64,000 nucleotides of DNA from Hyphomonadaceae bacterium (GCA_019753175.1 JAIELK010000010.1:144417-208416); one strand, 5' to 3'; shown: positions 54,152 through 63,937, counted from the stretch's first letter. Numbers and translations are program-made. Notes: generated by a model not told the origin, from the sequence alone.

Positions 54152-56460
54152 CGCGCGACGCGCGCGCCGACTCGCAGGACCACGTCAGGCTCAGCCTGGG
54201 CGATATGTCCCGGCTCTTGCACATAGAATGCCTCCGCGAAGGCTGAGAGCATATCGTCAGCGGCGTAGTGATAACCGAGCCCCACACGCAGTTCGCGACC
54301 GCTCGGCGTCGGCTCGAAACGACGCTCCTCGAACCGCAAGCTGCGTCGTCCCCACTTCGTGGCGGTCGGCGCCATGTAGGTCAGCGCACCGCCTTCGACT
54401 CGTAAGGGCTGCGACAGCGTGAAACTCAGTGCGCCATCACCGTCCGGCGCCACAATCGAAAGCCACGACGGCGTAAAGTCTCGCGTCAGCACAACCATGA
54501 ACGAACTGGTCCGCAGCGGCTCCTCGACGCGCAGCCAGCCCATCTCGCTGAGCGACACCGTTCCTGTCTCGCCACTGACGCTAACGTCCCATCCTGGCGC
54601 CGGCGCGTAGCGCCAATTCAATCCGACGAAATCAGTCGCCGTGTCCGGTGTCGCCCCCAGCAATCGGTTCCAGGACAAACCTAACACGCCCGTTTCTTCG
54701 CTCAGCCGCCCAAGCGTGATCGCAAGATCCTGGGCGCCAAGATTGAGTTCTGCGCGCCCCGCTAGCGCCGAGCGCTCGGACGCAGGCTCGATCAGGGCAT
54801 ACGACAACGGCGCGCCTCGGACGCTGCCGCTCTCGCTTACCAGAGAAACCGCGAAACGGCCGATCCGCTGCGTCAACCGCAGCGAACGCTCAGCGCCGAC
54901 GAAATCGAGATGCCCGATTGGATCGCCCTCGTTGTGTATCGTGCGTGCGCCATTGGCGGCAAATGCGACGCTGAGCCCCTCGCCTAGTGTCGCCTCGATG
55001 CGCGTGGCGGCCCGCTCGAAGTCGGCGCGATCGACCTGCGCGCGCAGCGTCTCCGGGGCTAAGGATTCTGTCAGCGCGCTTTGAACGAGAAAGCCCGCGC
55101 GCGTGGCTTCGCTGCGCCAAAGCTGCGGCGCCTGCGCGAAGGTTACGCCGTGGCGCGAAGCGCTGAGCCAATTGTCAGCGAGTTCGACTGGGAACGTGCG
55201 CTGGTAATTGTCGAACCCGACCACGGACCAGGTCTCGACGTGGCGCGTGATGCCGTCGCCGAAGGCGGGACCTGACATCCCGATCAGCGACGTCGAGGAC
55301 ATCGACATGGACGTCGACGCCATCGGCACCGCCAGCGGTCCAACCGGTTGGAACGCGCGCCCGATGTTCAGTCTGCCGCGGCCATTGAGACTGTCGGTGC
55401 CGATAGGGCCCGTGTCGTCCGCGGTTGTGAACAGGAGATCGACCACCTGCGCCGGGGTGAGGCCCGGAAAACCATCCATCACCAGAGCCACTGCGCCCGC
55501 GACGTGCGGCGACGCGTAGGAGGTCCCCTGAATGCGGCAGAGATCGCCATTGGGCCCGAGGCCGCAGGTCTGGAATCCCGGCACCGCGCCCGGAGGCCCA
55601 TGGTCGGGAACGATGATGCTCCACCCCGGCGCAGTGAGATACCAATCTGCAGCCGTGCCCGGCGGATTGGAGGCCGTGTTGACCGTGCCGTTCTGATTGA
55701 GTCCGCCGGCGATCATGATCAACCCATTGGCGATCGATGGATCGGTGGCGAGGAACCCTGGATAGTTCGGTTGCGTCGCTCCACTATTGCCGTCATTGCC
55801 AGCGGACACGACGATGATCACGCCCGCTTGGGTCGCGCGCCGGATGGCGTCGCGGACCGCCTGCGAACTTGGGCTCGCGCCGCCGAGCGAAAGATTGATC
55901 ACGTCGACGCCTTGCTGGCGCGCGTAATCGATCGCGTTGGCAAGATCGGCGCTGGTGAACTGATCGTTGCCGTTATCCGCGCGGATGGCGAGAATGGTCG
56001 CGTCGAACGCAACGCCAACCGTCTGCGAGTTGTTGTAGTTGCCCGCGATCAGCGACGAGATTTCGCTGCCGTGCGACTGCGTCGTCACCAGCGCGTTGCG
56101 GCCTGACACGATGTCTATCGAATTGGGTGAGATGCGACCGATCAGTTCGGGATGATTGGGATCGATTCCGTCGTCGATCACGCCAACCAGTACGCCTGCG
56201 CCGGTGGCGTTGTTCTGCCAGGCGACAATCGCGTTCGTGCCAGCCACACCCCAATTGGCGTTGTACTCTGAGCCAGAGGCGTTCGGAAAATCCCCGGGGG
56301 CGTGCGGCGGCGCGAGGGGCGGAAACACAAACGGCGGCGGCGGAGGCGGCGAGACGGGCGGCGACCCGCCCCCGCCTCCTCCCCCGCCCGAGGCACAGGC
56401 GCCAAGCATGGCGAGCACCACAGCGTTCAACACCAGTGCGGAAATCTTCAGCGTGTTCAT
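54148..56460 (-). CDS. S8 subtilisin-like serine protease lipoprotein with C-terminal beta-rich domain
   Basis: A 770-residue protein from the ATG at 56460 (GAGG just upstream). Lipobox LGAC (Cys22) is followed by an eight-glycine run and a proline-rich linker. The S8 domain has Asp96 (VIDDGID), His130 (SHGSEI) and Ser314 (GTSYASPH). The region after about 390 consists of alternating strands resembling autotransporter-like or outer-membrane-associated domains and lacks a classical C-terminal Phe/Trp. Likely an envelope- or surface-tethered protease. Coupled to the Inh-type inhibitor downstream; divergent from padR. Confidence 0.83.
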   Translation of the reverse strand: MNTLKISALVLNAVVLAMLGACASGGGGGGGGSPPVSPPPPPPFVFPPLAPPHAPGDFPNASGSEYNANWGVAGTNAIVAWQNNATGAGVLVGVIDDGIDPNHPELIGRISPNSIDIVSGRNALVTTQSHGSEISSLIAGNYNNSQTVGVAFDATILAIRADNGNDQFTSADLANAIDYARQQGVDVINLSLGGASPSSQAVRDAIRRATQAGVIIVVSAGNDGNSGATQPNYPGFLATDPSIANGLIMIAGGLNQNGTVNTASNPPGTAADWYLTAPGWSIIVPDHGPPGAVPGFQTCGLGPNGDLCRIQGTSYASPHVAGAVALVMDGFPGLTPAQVVDLLFTTADDTGPIGTDSLNGRGRLNIGRAFQPVGPLAVPMASTSMSMSSTSLIGMSGPAFGDGITRHVETWSVVGFDNYQRTFPVELADNWLSASRHGVTFAQAPQLWRSEATRAGFLVQSALTESLAPETLRAQVDRADFERAATRIEATLGEGLSVAFAANGARTIHNEGDPIGHLDFVGAERSLRLTQRIGRFAVSLVSESGSVRGAPLSYALIEPASERSALAGRAELNLGAQDLAITLGRLSEETGVLGLSWNRLLGATPDTATDFVGLNWRYAPAPGWDVSVSGETGTVSLSEMGWLRVEEPLRTSSFMVVLTRDFTPSWLSIVAPDGDGALSFTLSQPLRVEGGALTYMAPTATKWGRRSLRFEERRFEPTPSGRELRVGLGYHYAADDMLSAFAEAFYVQEPGHIAQAEPDVVLRVGARVAR

Positions 56461-56571
56461 CCTCTGACCTCGCACTGGCGCCTGCTGCGCCTTTGCCATT
56501 CAACCTGTTGTCAAAAAGTGTTCAAGCCCTTGCCGACCTTGCTCGGTCCCAGGCGACCTCCGTCAGCCAGG

Positions 56572-56615
56572 TTGACATCCTGCTCACACCTCACTACCTT
56601 GTTTATCGAAGGTAG
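56572..56615 (+). promoter_or_regulatory. padR promoter with overlapping operator-like inverted repeat
   Basis: TTGACA (56572-56577), a 17-base spacer and TACCTT (56595-56600) form a good sigma-70-type promoter. A perfect inverted repeat CTACCTT-N8-AAGGTAG (56594-56600 and 56609-56615) covers the -10 and the expected start point, just before the padR start codon. PadR proteins commonly repress themselves through such a site. Confidence 0.6.
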
Positions 56616-56618
56616 CTT

Positions 56619-56951
56619 ATGCCAAGCGCAGACGAACAATTTGCGGGGCTCCGCAAGGGCCTATTGGAGTTCGCGATCCTGGCCATCGTCTCGGGGCGGA
56701 CGGTCTATGTGGGCGACATCCTGGCCGCGCTTGCGCCCACCCCGTTCACCACCCAGGAAGGCACGCTCTACCCCCTGCTCTCGAAGCTGCGGCGCGAGGA
56801 GCTGGTCGATTACCAGTGGGTCGAAAGCGGCCAGGGACCGCCGCGCAAATACTATCAGATCACCGAAAAGGGCGCCGAGCGGCTCACCGAGCTGACCGAG
56901 TACTGGCGCCGCCTCTCCACCACCCTCGACGAACTGCAAGCGGGGCGCTGA
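56619..56951 (+). CDS. PadR family transcriptional regulator
   Basis: A 110-residue winged-helix protein with the PadR pattern: LRKGLLEFAILAIVSGRTVYVGDIL, TQEGTLYPLLSKLRREELV recognition region, GPPRKYYQITEKGAERL wing and a C-terminal dimerising helix. It is 3 bases before the PspC gene. PadR-PspC pairs usually regulate themselves and an envelope-stress-related operon. Confidence 0.9.
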   Translation: MPSADEQFAGLRKGLLEFAILAIVSGRTVYVGDILAALAPTPFTTQEGTLYPLLSKLRREELVDYQWVESGQGPPRKYYQITEKGAERLTELTEYWRRLSTTLDELQAGR

Positions 56952-56954
56952 ACC

Positions 56955-58070
56955 ATGGAACGCGTCATCACCATCAATCTCAACGGCAATCCCTATCAAC
57001 TGGAGGAGCCGGCCTACGACGCGCTGCGCGCCTATGTCGGCCGCGCCGAGGCCGCGCTCGCCGACAATCCCGACAAGGCCGAGATCGTGCGCGATCTGGA
57101 ACAGGCGATCGCCGACAAGTGCGCGGCGTATCTCAATCCCGGCAAGAGCGTCGTCTCGGCTGAGGAGATGAGCACGGTGATCGGCGAAATGGGGCCGGTA
57201 GAAGCGGAAGCCAACGGCGACGCGCCGCGCGGCGAGAGCGCCAGCGACGACGGCCCGAACAAGCGGCTCTATCGGATCAGAGACGGCGCCTGGATCGCTG
57301 GCATCTGCACCGGACTCGCCGCGTATCTCAACGTCGATGTCGCCATTGTACGCCTGATCGCGGTGATCCTCGGCTTCATCACCGGCGGCTGGCTGTTGCT
57401 GATCTATCTCATCGCCATGTTCATCATCCCCTCGGCGCAGACGAGCGAAGAATGGGCGGCCGCGCACGGACTGCCGTTCAACACACAGGAAGTGATCGAA
57501 CGCGCGAAACGCGAATACGCGCGCGTGTCGGAAGACATCTCGCGCGACTTCCGCTCGAGCTGGCGCAGCCAGCGTCGCGCCTGGCGCGAGCAGTCGCACG
57601 CCTGGCGACGCTCCTTCGCGAACTGGGATCATGGCGGGGGCGCTGCCGCGCCGCCGGCCAAGCCCGCAGGTTATGTGACGCGCGTGTTCGCCGGAATCGG
57701 CGCAGTGGCGTTCAGTTTGATTACCGCCGCGCTGTTGATCGCCTTCCTGCTCGCGTTCTTCACCTTCATCGACACCGGGGCGATCCTGGGCTGGACCCCG
57801 CCCGGCGACGTGCCCGGCTGGCTGGTGCTCGTGGTGATCGCCATCGCCTATGCCGCGATTTCGGCGCCGTTCTCGGCATTGCGCCGCGCCTCCTACGCGA
57901 CCGTGAGCGGCCACTATCAGGGCCACGGCGCCGATGGCCTGATCGTACTGGCGATCATCGTCGCGGCGGCGTGGTTCACCTGGGCCTACATCCCCGAAGG
58001 CCGCGAGCTGCTCGAACAGGCGTTCGCCGTGCTTGCCCACTTCGTCACCTACATGCGCAACCTGAACTGA
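56955..58070 (+). CDS. PspC-domain membrane protein
   Basis: A 371-residue protein. Residues 1-75 form a helical domain with a conserved ALADNPDKAEIVRDLEQAIADK, then a PspC domain (about 103-160, RLYRIRDGAWIAGICTGLAAYLNVDV and a membrane helix), an Arg/Trp-rich amphipathic stretch (about 185-220, SWRSQRRAWREQSHAWRR) and three more membrane helices. PspC proteins take part in envelope-stress signalling. This architecture with the N-terminal helical domain is common in PadR-linked alphaproteobacterial forms. Confidence 0.85.
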   Translation: MERVITINLNGNPYQLEEPAYDALRAYVGRAEAALADNPDKAEIVRDLEQAIADKCAAYLNPGKSVVSAEEMSTVIGEMGPVEAEANGDAPRGESASDDGPNKRLYRIRDGAWIAGICTGLAAYLNVDVAIVRLIAVILGFITGGWLLLIYLIAMFIIPSAQTSEEWAAAHGLPFNTQEVIERAKREYARVSEDISRDFRSSWRSQRRAWREQSHAWRRSFANWDHGGGAAAPPAKPAGYVTRVFAGIGAVAFSLITAALLIAFLLAFFTFIDTGAILGWTPPGDVPGWLVLVVIAIAYAAISAPFSALRRASYATVSGHYQGHGADGLIVLAIIVAAAWFTWAYIPEGRELLEQAFAVLAHFVTYMRNLN

Positions 58071-58096
58071 AGCGCTTCATCTAGCTCCATAGCCTT

Positions 58097-58129
58097 GGGC
58101 GCGGCTCTCGGGTCGCGCCCGTTTTTTTT
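58097..58129 (+). terminator. Rho-independent terminator of the padR-pspC operon
   Basis: Stem GGGCGCG/CGCGCCC with a 10-base loop followed by G and eight Ts, 26 bases after the pspC stop. The rest of the space to 58235 has no obvious gene. Confidence 0.85.
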
Positions 58130-58234
58130 CACCCGCGTCGCGCAGTTCCGGCTTGCATCCATTCGCCACCGTCCATGCATCTCATCGGCCGAAGGACCCC
58201 GTCGTAACGGGGCCATCCATGGGGGAAGCAAAAT

Positions 58235-59161
58235 ATGCCGACGGAAGCCCGCGCCGGACGACTGCGTGTCCATGCTCGGAAGCAGGCCGATACGAGCCAC
58301 TGCACAAGGCTAGGCATCCTCGCCGCGGGGCTGCTGATGGTGGCTTCTTGTGTCAGCGTCGAGTTCAGCGAAGCCGAGATGTTCCGGCCTCGGCCTGGGC
58401 CGAGCCTCACCACGGAAGCCGTGGAAGCCGCCGGCTACCAGTTCGAACCCTTGGACATCACCGCACCCGATGGCGTGCATCTGCGGGGCGGGCTTCTGAA
58501 AAAGCCGGGAGCAGCCTTCACGATTGTTTTCTATGGCGGCAACATCGCGACAGCGGCGCGAACCGGCATCCGTCGCGCCAGAGAACTTGCTCTTCTCAAT
58601 GCCAATCTGGTCCTCGTGGACTACAGAAGCTACGGGGGAAGCGATGTCGGACCCATGTCATCCGAGGCATTCTTGCAGGATGGGCTGACCGTTTTTGATC
58701 ACGTCGCCGCCCGTCAGGACTTGGTCGGACAAGCAATTGTAGTTCACGGCCACTCCATGGGCAGCCTCATCGCTGGCCATGTCGCCGCAAACCGGCAGAC
58801 TGCCGGTGTCGTGCTCGAAAGCTCAGCCACGACGACCCAGGCCTTCGCTGACAACCAAGTGCCATGGTACGGGCGACCCTTTGTTCGTGTGGATGTTGAG
58901 GATTCGCTGCGCGACCAGGGCAATCTCCCAATAATGAGCAGGATAGAAGAGCCGCTCTTGCTGATCGTCGGCGCTAACGACCGCGACACGCCGCCTGCCT
59001 TCTCGCGTCAACTTTACGAAACATCCTCGCTTCCGGAGGATCGCCGGCGCCTGGCGATCGTAGAAGACGCAGGGCACAGTGACGTGTTTGCTCGGCCAGA
59101 GGCTATCGACGCATACAGCCAATTTCTCACATCGTTGGCGCGAACGGCGTCATCGCCATAG
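58235..59161 (+). CDS. Alpha/beta hydrolase lipoprotein
   Basis: A 308-residue protein. After a charged N-terminus of about 25 residues comes a hydrophobic segment ending in the lipobox VASC (Cys about 39). The hydrolase part has the family's GGN oxyanion region (VFYGGNIA), nucleophile elbow GHSMG, and a C-terminal DAGHSD with the catalytic histidine. It resembles the FrsA/BEM46-type serine hydrolases. A GGGGGAAG sits before the ATG. GC appears lower than in neighbouring genes and the next gene is abiV-like, suggesting a small acquired segment. Confidence 0.75.
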   Translation: MPTEARAGRLRVHARKQADTSHCTRLGILAAGLLMVASCVSVEFSEAEMFRPRPGPSLTTEAVEAAGYQFEPLDITAPDGVHLRGGLLKKPGAAFTIVFYGGNIATAARTGIRRARELALLNANLVLVDYRSYGGSDVGPMSSEAFLQDGLTVFDHVAARQDLVGQAIVVHGHSMGSLIAGHVAANRQTAGVVLESSATTTQAFADNQVPWYGRPFVRVDVEDSLRDQGNLPIMSRIEEPLLLIVGANDRDTPPAFSRQLYETSSLPEDRRRLAIVEDAGHSDVFARPEAIDAYSQFLTSLARTASSP

Positions 59162-59206
59162 ACCGAAGCCGAAAACGACTAACCTGTCGATTGCAGGAAC
59201 GATCGA

Positions 59207-59877
59207 ATGAACCCGGATTCTCGCGATTTTCTTTTCGAAGGCGCCATCCGGGCTGTTGTCCACAGTGCGCACCTCGCAAAGGACGCGCTAATGTTGTTCC
59301 AGGGAGGCAGACACTCAAGCGCATATGTTTTGTCAGTCATGGCGAGAGAAGAGCTTGGCCGAGCCAACTACCTATCGAAGGAAGCTGCCGATCTGGCGCC
59401 AGGCGGGACGCTAACCATGGACCTGATCAAGAAACTTCGCAAAAAGTTAGGCGATCATAAGTTCAAGCTCGAGAGGGGACAGTCGATCACTCAGATGCAA
59501 TTGCCACCAGCCCTCAAGGAGAAGATGGAACGCGCACACGCGAGCGCTGACGAGGCAACGCTCCTAGAGTGCTTTGCACAAATTCGGGCTCTCGACGACG
59601 AGGCCCGCAAGGCAGCCCCCAGCGACATCCATGGTCGTCGCATGTTCGCACAGTATGTAGACCTCCAGCCTACCGGATCGACATAAAGCAATCCGCCGAC
59701 ACATCGATTGCTGAGGCACGGGACTTCCTCGTCATTGTGACTTACGAGATAGGCAATGCTCTGCTTCGTGCGGCGGACAACGACGACGCGACCTCTGCGA
59801 GTGCTCGTTGCGGCGTACGTGTGCCCTCATTTGACGAATTTCATGCCGAAGTCATCAGTCGCGCCAATCTCCTCTGA
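59207..59877 (+). pseudogene. abiV-like abortive infection gene (HEPN_AbiV), frameshifted
   Basis: The first frame (59207-59686, 159 residues) reads as the N-terminal part of the AbiV family: GAIRAVVHSAHLAKDALMLFQGGRHSSAYVLSVMAREELGRA. It stops at TAA 59684-59686 after YVDLQPTGST. The natural continuation, KQSADTSIAEARDFLVIVTYEIGNALL, lies in the -1 frame up to 59877. A one-base loss near 59660-59690 explains this. No slippery heptamer is visible, so a broken gene or a sequencing error is more likely than programmed frameshifting. AbiV proteins confer abortive infection against phage. Ribosome site AGGAACG precedes the ATG. Confidence 0.75.
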
Positions 59878-59910
59878 TGGAGATTCTTTCTGCGATCGGA
59901 CTACCGCCCC

Positions 59911-60924
59911 CTAACCCCACGGCCCCTTGGGCGAGGGAGAAACAACAGGCGCAACCCGGCCGCCCGCGAATTTCGCCAGCGCTTCGATGCGCTTGGCGAT
60001 CGGGGGATGGGTGGCGAACATGCTGGCGAAGTCGGAGTGCGGATTCTCGATGAACATCTCACGCACCTCGGCGGGCGCCTCGACCGCGGCGTTGCCGGAA
60101 ATCTTCTGCAGCGCCGAGATCATGGCGTCAGGATTCTTGGTGAGCTCGACCGCGCCGGCGTCGGCTAGATATTCGCGCCGCCGCGACAGCGCGAAGCGGA
60201 TGACGATGGCGAGGCCGTAGGCGATGGCGATGATCACCAGCGCCACGATAATGGCGATCGCCGCGCCGCCGCCGCTGTCGCGGCTCGACGATCGCCGCGA
60301 TGAGCCGACGGCGCCGAACCGCATCGAACGGAACGCCATCTCGCCCACGAACGAAAAGATGCCGACGAAGACGACGGCGATCACGAGCAACCGTACGTCG
60401 CGATTGCGGATGTGGGTCAGCTCGTGCGCAAGCACCGCTTCCAACTCCTCGTCGTTCAGCGCATTCATCAATCCCCGGGTCACGGTGATCGAATATTGTC
60501 CCTCGTGCAGGCCGGTGGCGAAGGCGTTGAGCGCATCGGTTTCCATGATCCGCAGCGCGGGCATCCTTAGCCCGCGTGAGATGCAGAGGTTTTCGAGCAG
60601 GTTGTACAGTTTCGGCTCCGCCGTGCGCTCGACCTTGCGCGCGCCGGTCGCCGCATCGATGATGGTCTGGTAGAAGGCATAGGCCACGCCAAACCATAAG
60701 ATGGCGCCCGCGATCGCAAACGGCCACGCGCGCGTCAGTGCGTCCGCCGCCCACACAAAATAGCCGATCGTCGGATCATTGCCCAACGTGGCGCCGGAGA
60801 AGCCCGCGAACAACAGAAACAGCGCGTAGGTCAAGAGCAACAACAGCACCGGAAAGCCGGCTAACAGCAGCAGCGACTTGCCGTTGTTGTTCCAGATGTG
60901 CGTCTGCAGCCCGTATGCGGTCAC
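59911..60924 (-). CDS. M48 family integral-membrane zinc protease (HtpX-like)
   Basis: A 337-residue protein starting at a GTG, with two N-terminal helices (about 18-45 and 68-88), the zinc motif HELTH (167-171), a further pair of helices around the site and ligand-bearing REYLADAGAVEL. HtpX-like proteases degrade damaged membrane proteins. It is downstream of lemA; LemA-M48 pairs are common. The 130 bases between them hold a repeat element. Confidence 0.88.
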   Translation of the reverse strand: MTAYGLQTHIWNNNGKSLLLLAGFPVLLLLLTYALFLLFAGFSGATLGNDPTIGYFVWAADALTRAWPFAIAGAILWFGVAYAFYQTIIDAATGARKVERTAEPKLYNLLENLCISRGLRMPALRIMETDALNAFATGLHEGQYSITVTRGLMNALNDEELEAVLAHELTHIRNRDVRLLVIAVVFVGIFSFVGEMAFRSMRFGAVGSSRRSSSRDSGGGAAIAIIVALVIIAIAYGLAIVIRFALSRRREYLADAGAVELTKNPDAMISALQKISGNAAVEAPAEVREMFIENPHSDFASMFATHPPIAKRIEALAKFAGGRVAPVVSPSPKGPWG

Positions 60925-60928
60925 GTTG

Positions 60929-61037
60929 CTCCCTCGTTCACGGGGGAGCCGTCAGCGGAGCTGACTGAGCGGGAAGCAACACTTCTCCCCTCCGGTCTTC
61001 ACTTCGTTCAGACCACCTCCCCCGTGAACGGGGGAGG
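60929..61037. repeat. Palindromic intergenic repeat, copy A
   Basis: An imperfect hairpin CTCCCTCG-TTCA-CGGGGGAG (60929-60948), followed by GTCAGCGGAGCTGACTGAG (itself a GTCAGC/GCTGAC palindrome), and a terminal perfect hairpin CCTCCCCCGT/ACGGGGGAGG (61016-61037). The second copy lies upstream of parC. Confidence 0.75.
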
Positions 61038-61053
61038 ACGCGTGTCCCAGCCA

Positions 61054-61626
61054 TCAGTTGAACTTCACCTGCGGAGGCTGATCTAAGGTCACGCGCTGAT
61101 CTTCGCCGACGTCGAAGAAGTCACGCGAGCCGAAGCCGAACGGGCCTGCGATCAGCACGGCCGGGAATTGCTCGCGGCCGGTATTGTATTCGCCGACGGC
61201 GTTGTTGAAGAAGCGGCGCGCGGCGGCGAGCTTGTTTTCGATGTCGGACAGCTCGGCTTGCAACTGCTGGAAGTTCGTGTTGGCCTTGAGGTCCGGATAG
61301 GCTTCGGCCAATGCAATCAAGCGCCCCAGCGCGGCGCCCAGCATGCCTTCGGCGGCGCCCATCGTCTTGGGATCGCCGGTGCGCTCAGCGGTCACCGCCG
61401 CATTGCGCGCCTGGATCACCGCCTCAAGCGTGCCCGCTTCGTGCGCAGCGTAACCCTTCACGGTCTCAACCAGGTTCGGCACCAAGTCGTGCCGCTGCTT
61501 CAGCTGCACGTCGATGTCGGCGAAGGCCTGGTTGCAGTTCTGACGCAGCGCGACCAGCCGGTTGTAGATGCCGATCAGCAGCAGCACCAAAACGGCTGCG
61601 ACGATCAGCAGGATAAGTCCGATCAT
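61054..61626 (-). CDS. LemA family protein
   Basis: A 190-residue protein with one N-terminal membrane helix (about 1-22) and the LemA core YNRLVALRQNCNQAFADIDVQLKQRHDLVPNLVETVKGYA, then a helical bundle. I start at the ATG at 61626, 6 bases after AAGGA, rather than the two earlier in-frame ATGs. LemA proteins of unknown biochemical role often pair with M48 proteases, as here. Confidence 0.9.
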   Translation of the reverse strand: MIGLILLIVAAVLVLLLIGIYNRLVALRQNCNQAFADIDVQLKQRHDLVPNLVETVKGYAAHEAGTLEAVIQARNAAVTAERTGDPKTMGAAEGMLGAALGRLIALAEAYPDLKANTNFQQLQAELSDIENKLAAARRFFNNAVGEYNTGREQFPAVLIAGPFGFGSRDFFDVGEDQRVTLDQPPQVKFN

Positions 61627-61680
61627 TGCCATTCCTTCCGTGGACGTTTGGCCACTCATAGCGGAACGAGACGCAGCGCG

Positions 61681-63924
61681 CTATCCGATCACGTCAGAGA
61701 ATCGCCCGGAGCGCGAGAAGCCCTTGGGCGCGACCTTGCCGGCCGAGCCGCGCTTGCCTCGATAGTCCTTCCATTCCGGCACTGCCCGGATGCGACCCGC
61801 ACCGTCTTCCCACGTGAGGCCCTCTTCCTTGCTGAACACCTTCACGTCGGCGAGGCCACGATCGTGGTAGCTCTGCAGTTTGACGCCCTTGCCGCGCGTC
61901 ATCTCGGGAAGCTCCGATAGCGGGAAGATCAGCAGCTTCTTGCGTTCGCCGATCACCGCCACCTGATCACCGTCCACCTTCGCGGCCTGCATGGCGCGGC
62001 CGTTGAGGATCTGTTTGCCCGAGCGCTTCGACGCCAGCATCTCGCTTTCGGGGACGACGAAGCCATAGCCCTCGTGGCTCGCCACCACACGCTTGGCGCC
62101 GTCTTGGTAGGCAAACAGCGCCACTGCTTCGTCGATGTCGCCCAATTCGATTTGCAGTCGAACCGGCTCGCCATGTCCGCGCCCGCCCGGCAATTTGTGG
62201 ACATCGAGCGTGAAGGCGCGCCCATCGGAGGCAAACAGCAGGAGCTTATCCGTCGTCTCGCACTGGACGATGTGCTGGGCGTGGTCGCCTTCCTTGAACT
62301 TAAGTTCGCGCAGGTCGAGGTTGTGGCCCTTGAGCGCTCGCACCCAGCCTTTCTCAGACAGCACCACCGTCACCGGCTCGCGCACCACGAACGCTTCGAT
62401 GTCAAGATCGGCCGGCGCCTCGCTCGCTTGCCCCAACTCGGTGCGGCGTTTGCCCAGGCTCGTTTTCGGGTCAAACAACTTTCGCGTTTCCTTGAGTTCT
62501 CCAGAGACCTTGCGCCACTGCTTGCGGGTGTCTTCCAGCAAACCCTGGAGGTCTTTCTGCTCCTCGCGCAGCGCCGCATCCTCGCGACGGATCTCCATCT
62601 CTTCAAGCTTACGCAACTGGCGCAAGCGGGTGTTGAGGATCGCCTCGGCTTGCACGTCATTGAGCTTGAAGCGTGCGATCAGCTTGGCTTTCGGATCGTC
62701 CTCGTTGCGGATGATGCGGATGACTTCATCGAGATTGAGATAGACGATCAGCAAACCGGCCAGCACGTCGAGGCGCTGGGCAATCTTCTCAAGCCGAAAC
62801 GCCGTGCGCCGCTGCAGCACGTCGCGGCGATGGTCAAGGAAAGCGCGCAGCACCTCCTTCAGACCCATCACGCGCGGCGCGCCGTCACGGTCGAGCACAT
62901 TCATGTTGAGGCTGATGCGCACTTCAAGCGCGGTCAGCTTGAACAGGCTCTCCATCAGCACAGCGGGTTCGACGGCGCGCGACTTCGGCTCGATGACGAG
63001 GCGCACGTCCTCGGCGCTTTCGTCGCGGGCATCGCCGACGAGCGGCGCCTTCTTGGTTTCAATCGCCTCGGCGAGCTGCTCGAGGAGCTTCGATTTCTGC
63101 ACCAGGTGCGGGATTTCAGTAACGACGACGCGCCATTGGCCGCGCCCCAGATCCTCCGTGTGCCAGCGCGCGCGCACGCGGAACCCGCCGCGCCCGGTTT
63201 CATAGGCTTCGCGGATATTCTCCGGCGGCTCCACCACGATGCCGCCCGTGGGAAAGTCCGGACCGGGTACGATCTTCAGCAGCTCGTCTGTCGTCGCCTT
63301 GGCGTTGTCGATCAGAAACACGCAGGCGTCGATCAGTTCGGCAACATTGTGCGGGGGAATGTTTGTGGCCATGCCCACCGCAATGCCGGCCGAGCCATTG
63401 GCCAGCAAATTCGGAAACGCCGCCGGCAACACCACCGGCTCTTCCTTGGTGCCGTCATAGGAAGGGCGAAAGCCGACCGCGTCCTCGTCGATGCCTTCGA
63501 GCAGGGCCTCGGCCGCCTTGGTGAGACGGCTCTCGGTGTAGCGCATCGCCGCCGGGTTATCGCCGTCGATGTTGCCGAAATTGCCCTGGCCGTCGATCAG
63601 CGGATAGCGTGAGTTGAAGTCCTGCGCGAGGCGCACCATCGCGTCATAGATCGCCTGATCGCCGTGTGGGTGGAAGTCGCCCATCACGTCGCCGACCACT
63701 TTCGCCGATTTGCGGAACGCGGCGTCGGCAGTGAGGTTCAATCGCTTCATCGCGTAGAGCACGCGGCGATGCACAGGCTTCAATCCATCGCGCACATCCG
63801 GCAGGGCGCGGCTGGTGATAGTCGAGAGCGCATAGGCGAGATAGCGCTTCGCAAGCGCCTCGCCGATCGGCTCTTCCACGATGCGTCCGCCTTGTTCGGG
63901 CGTGCGGGTGATGTCGTCGGCCAT
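61681..63924 (-). CDS. parC: DNA topoisomerase IV subunit A
   Basis: A 747-residue type II topoisomerase A subunit: N-terminal domain with [14 protein letters not shown] (46-60), catalytic Tyr129 in [10 protein letters not shown], tower and coiled-coil domain, and a short C-terminal domain with DNA-wrapping blades. ParC with ParE decatenates daughter chromosomes. Length and the degenerate C-terminal domain fit ParC better than GyrA. The quinolone-determining position of E. coli Ser80 corresponds to Gln90 ([10 protein letters not shown]). Confidence 0.92.
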   Translation of the reverse strand: MADDITRTPEQGGRIVEEPIGEALAKRYLAYALSTITSRALPDVRDGLKPVHRRVLYAMKRLNLTADAAFRKSAKVVGDVMGDFHPHGDQAIYDAMVRLAQDFNSRYPLIDGQGNFGNIDGDNPAAMRYTESRLTKAAEALLEGIDEDAVGFRPSYDGTKEEPVVLPAAFPNLLANGSAGIAVGMATNIPPHNVAELIDACVFLIDNAKATTDELLKIVPGPDFPTGGIVVEPPENIREAYETGRGGFRVRARWHTEDLGRGQWRVVVTEIPHLVQKSKLLEQLAEAIETKKAPLVGDARDESAEDVRLVIEPKSRAVEPAVLMESLFKLTALEVRISLNMNVLDRDGAPRVMGLKEVLRAFLDHRRDVLQRRTAFRLEKIAQRLDVLAGLLIVYLNLDEVIRIIRNEDDPKAKLIARFKLNDVQAEAILNTRLRQLRKLEEMEIRREDAALREEQKDLQGLLEDTRKQWRKVSGELKETRKLFDPKTSLGKRRTELGQASEAPADLDIEAFVVREPVTVVLSEKGWVRALKGHNLDLRELKFKEGDHAQHIVQCETTDKLLLFASDGRAFTLDVHKLPGGRGHGEPVRLQIELGDIDEAVALFAYQDGAKRVVASHEGYGFVVPESEMLASKRSGKQILNGRAMQAAKVDGDQVAVIGERKKLLIFPLSELPEMTRGKGVKLQSYHDRGLADVKVFSKEEGLTWEDGAGRIRAVPEWKDYRGKRGSAGKVAPKGFSRSGRFSDVIG

Positions 63925-63937
63925 GCGCGTCCCTTTG

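Noticed and set aside
56661..58040. Minus-strand frame of 459 codons opposite padR and pspC
   Set aside because: Antisense to two recognised genes and no domain features.
59642..59690. Programmed -1 frameshift in abiV
   Set aside because: No slippery heptamer or stable downstream structure is visible near the frame change; mutation or sequencing error is simpler.
62074..63612. Plus-strand frame of 512 codons opposite parC
   Set aside because: Antisense shadow of ParC; His/Arg-rich low-complexity translation.
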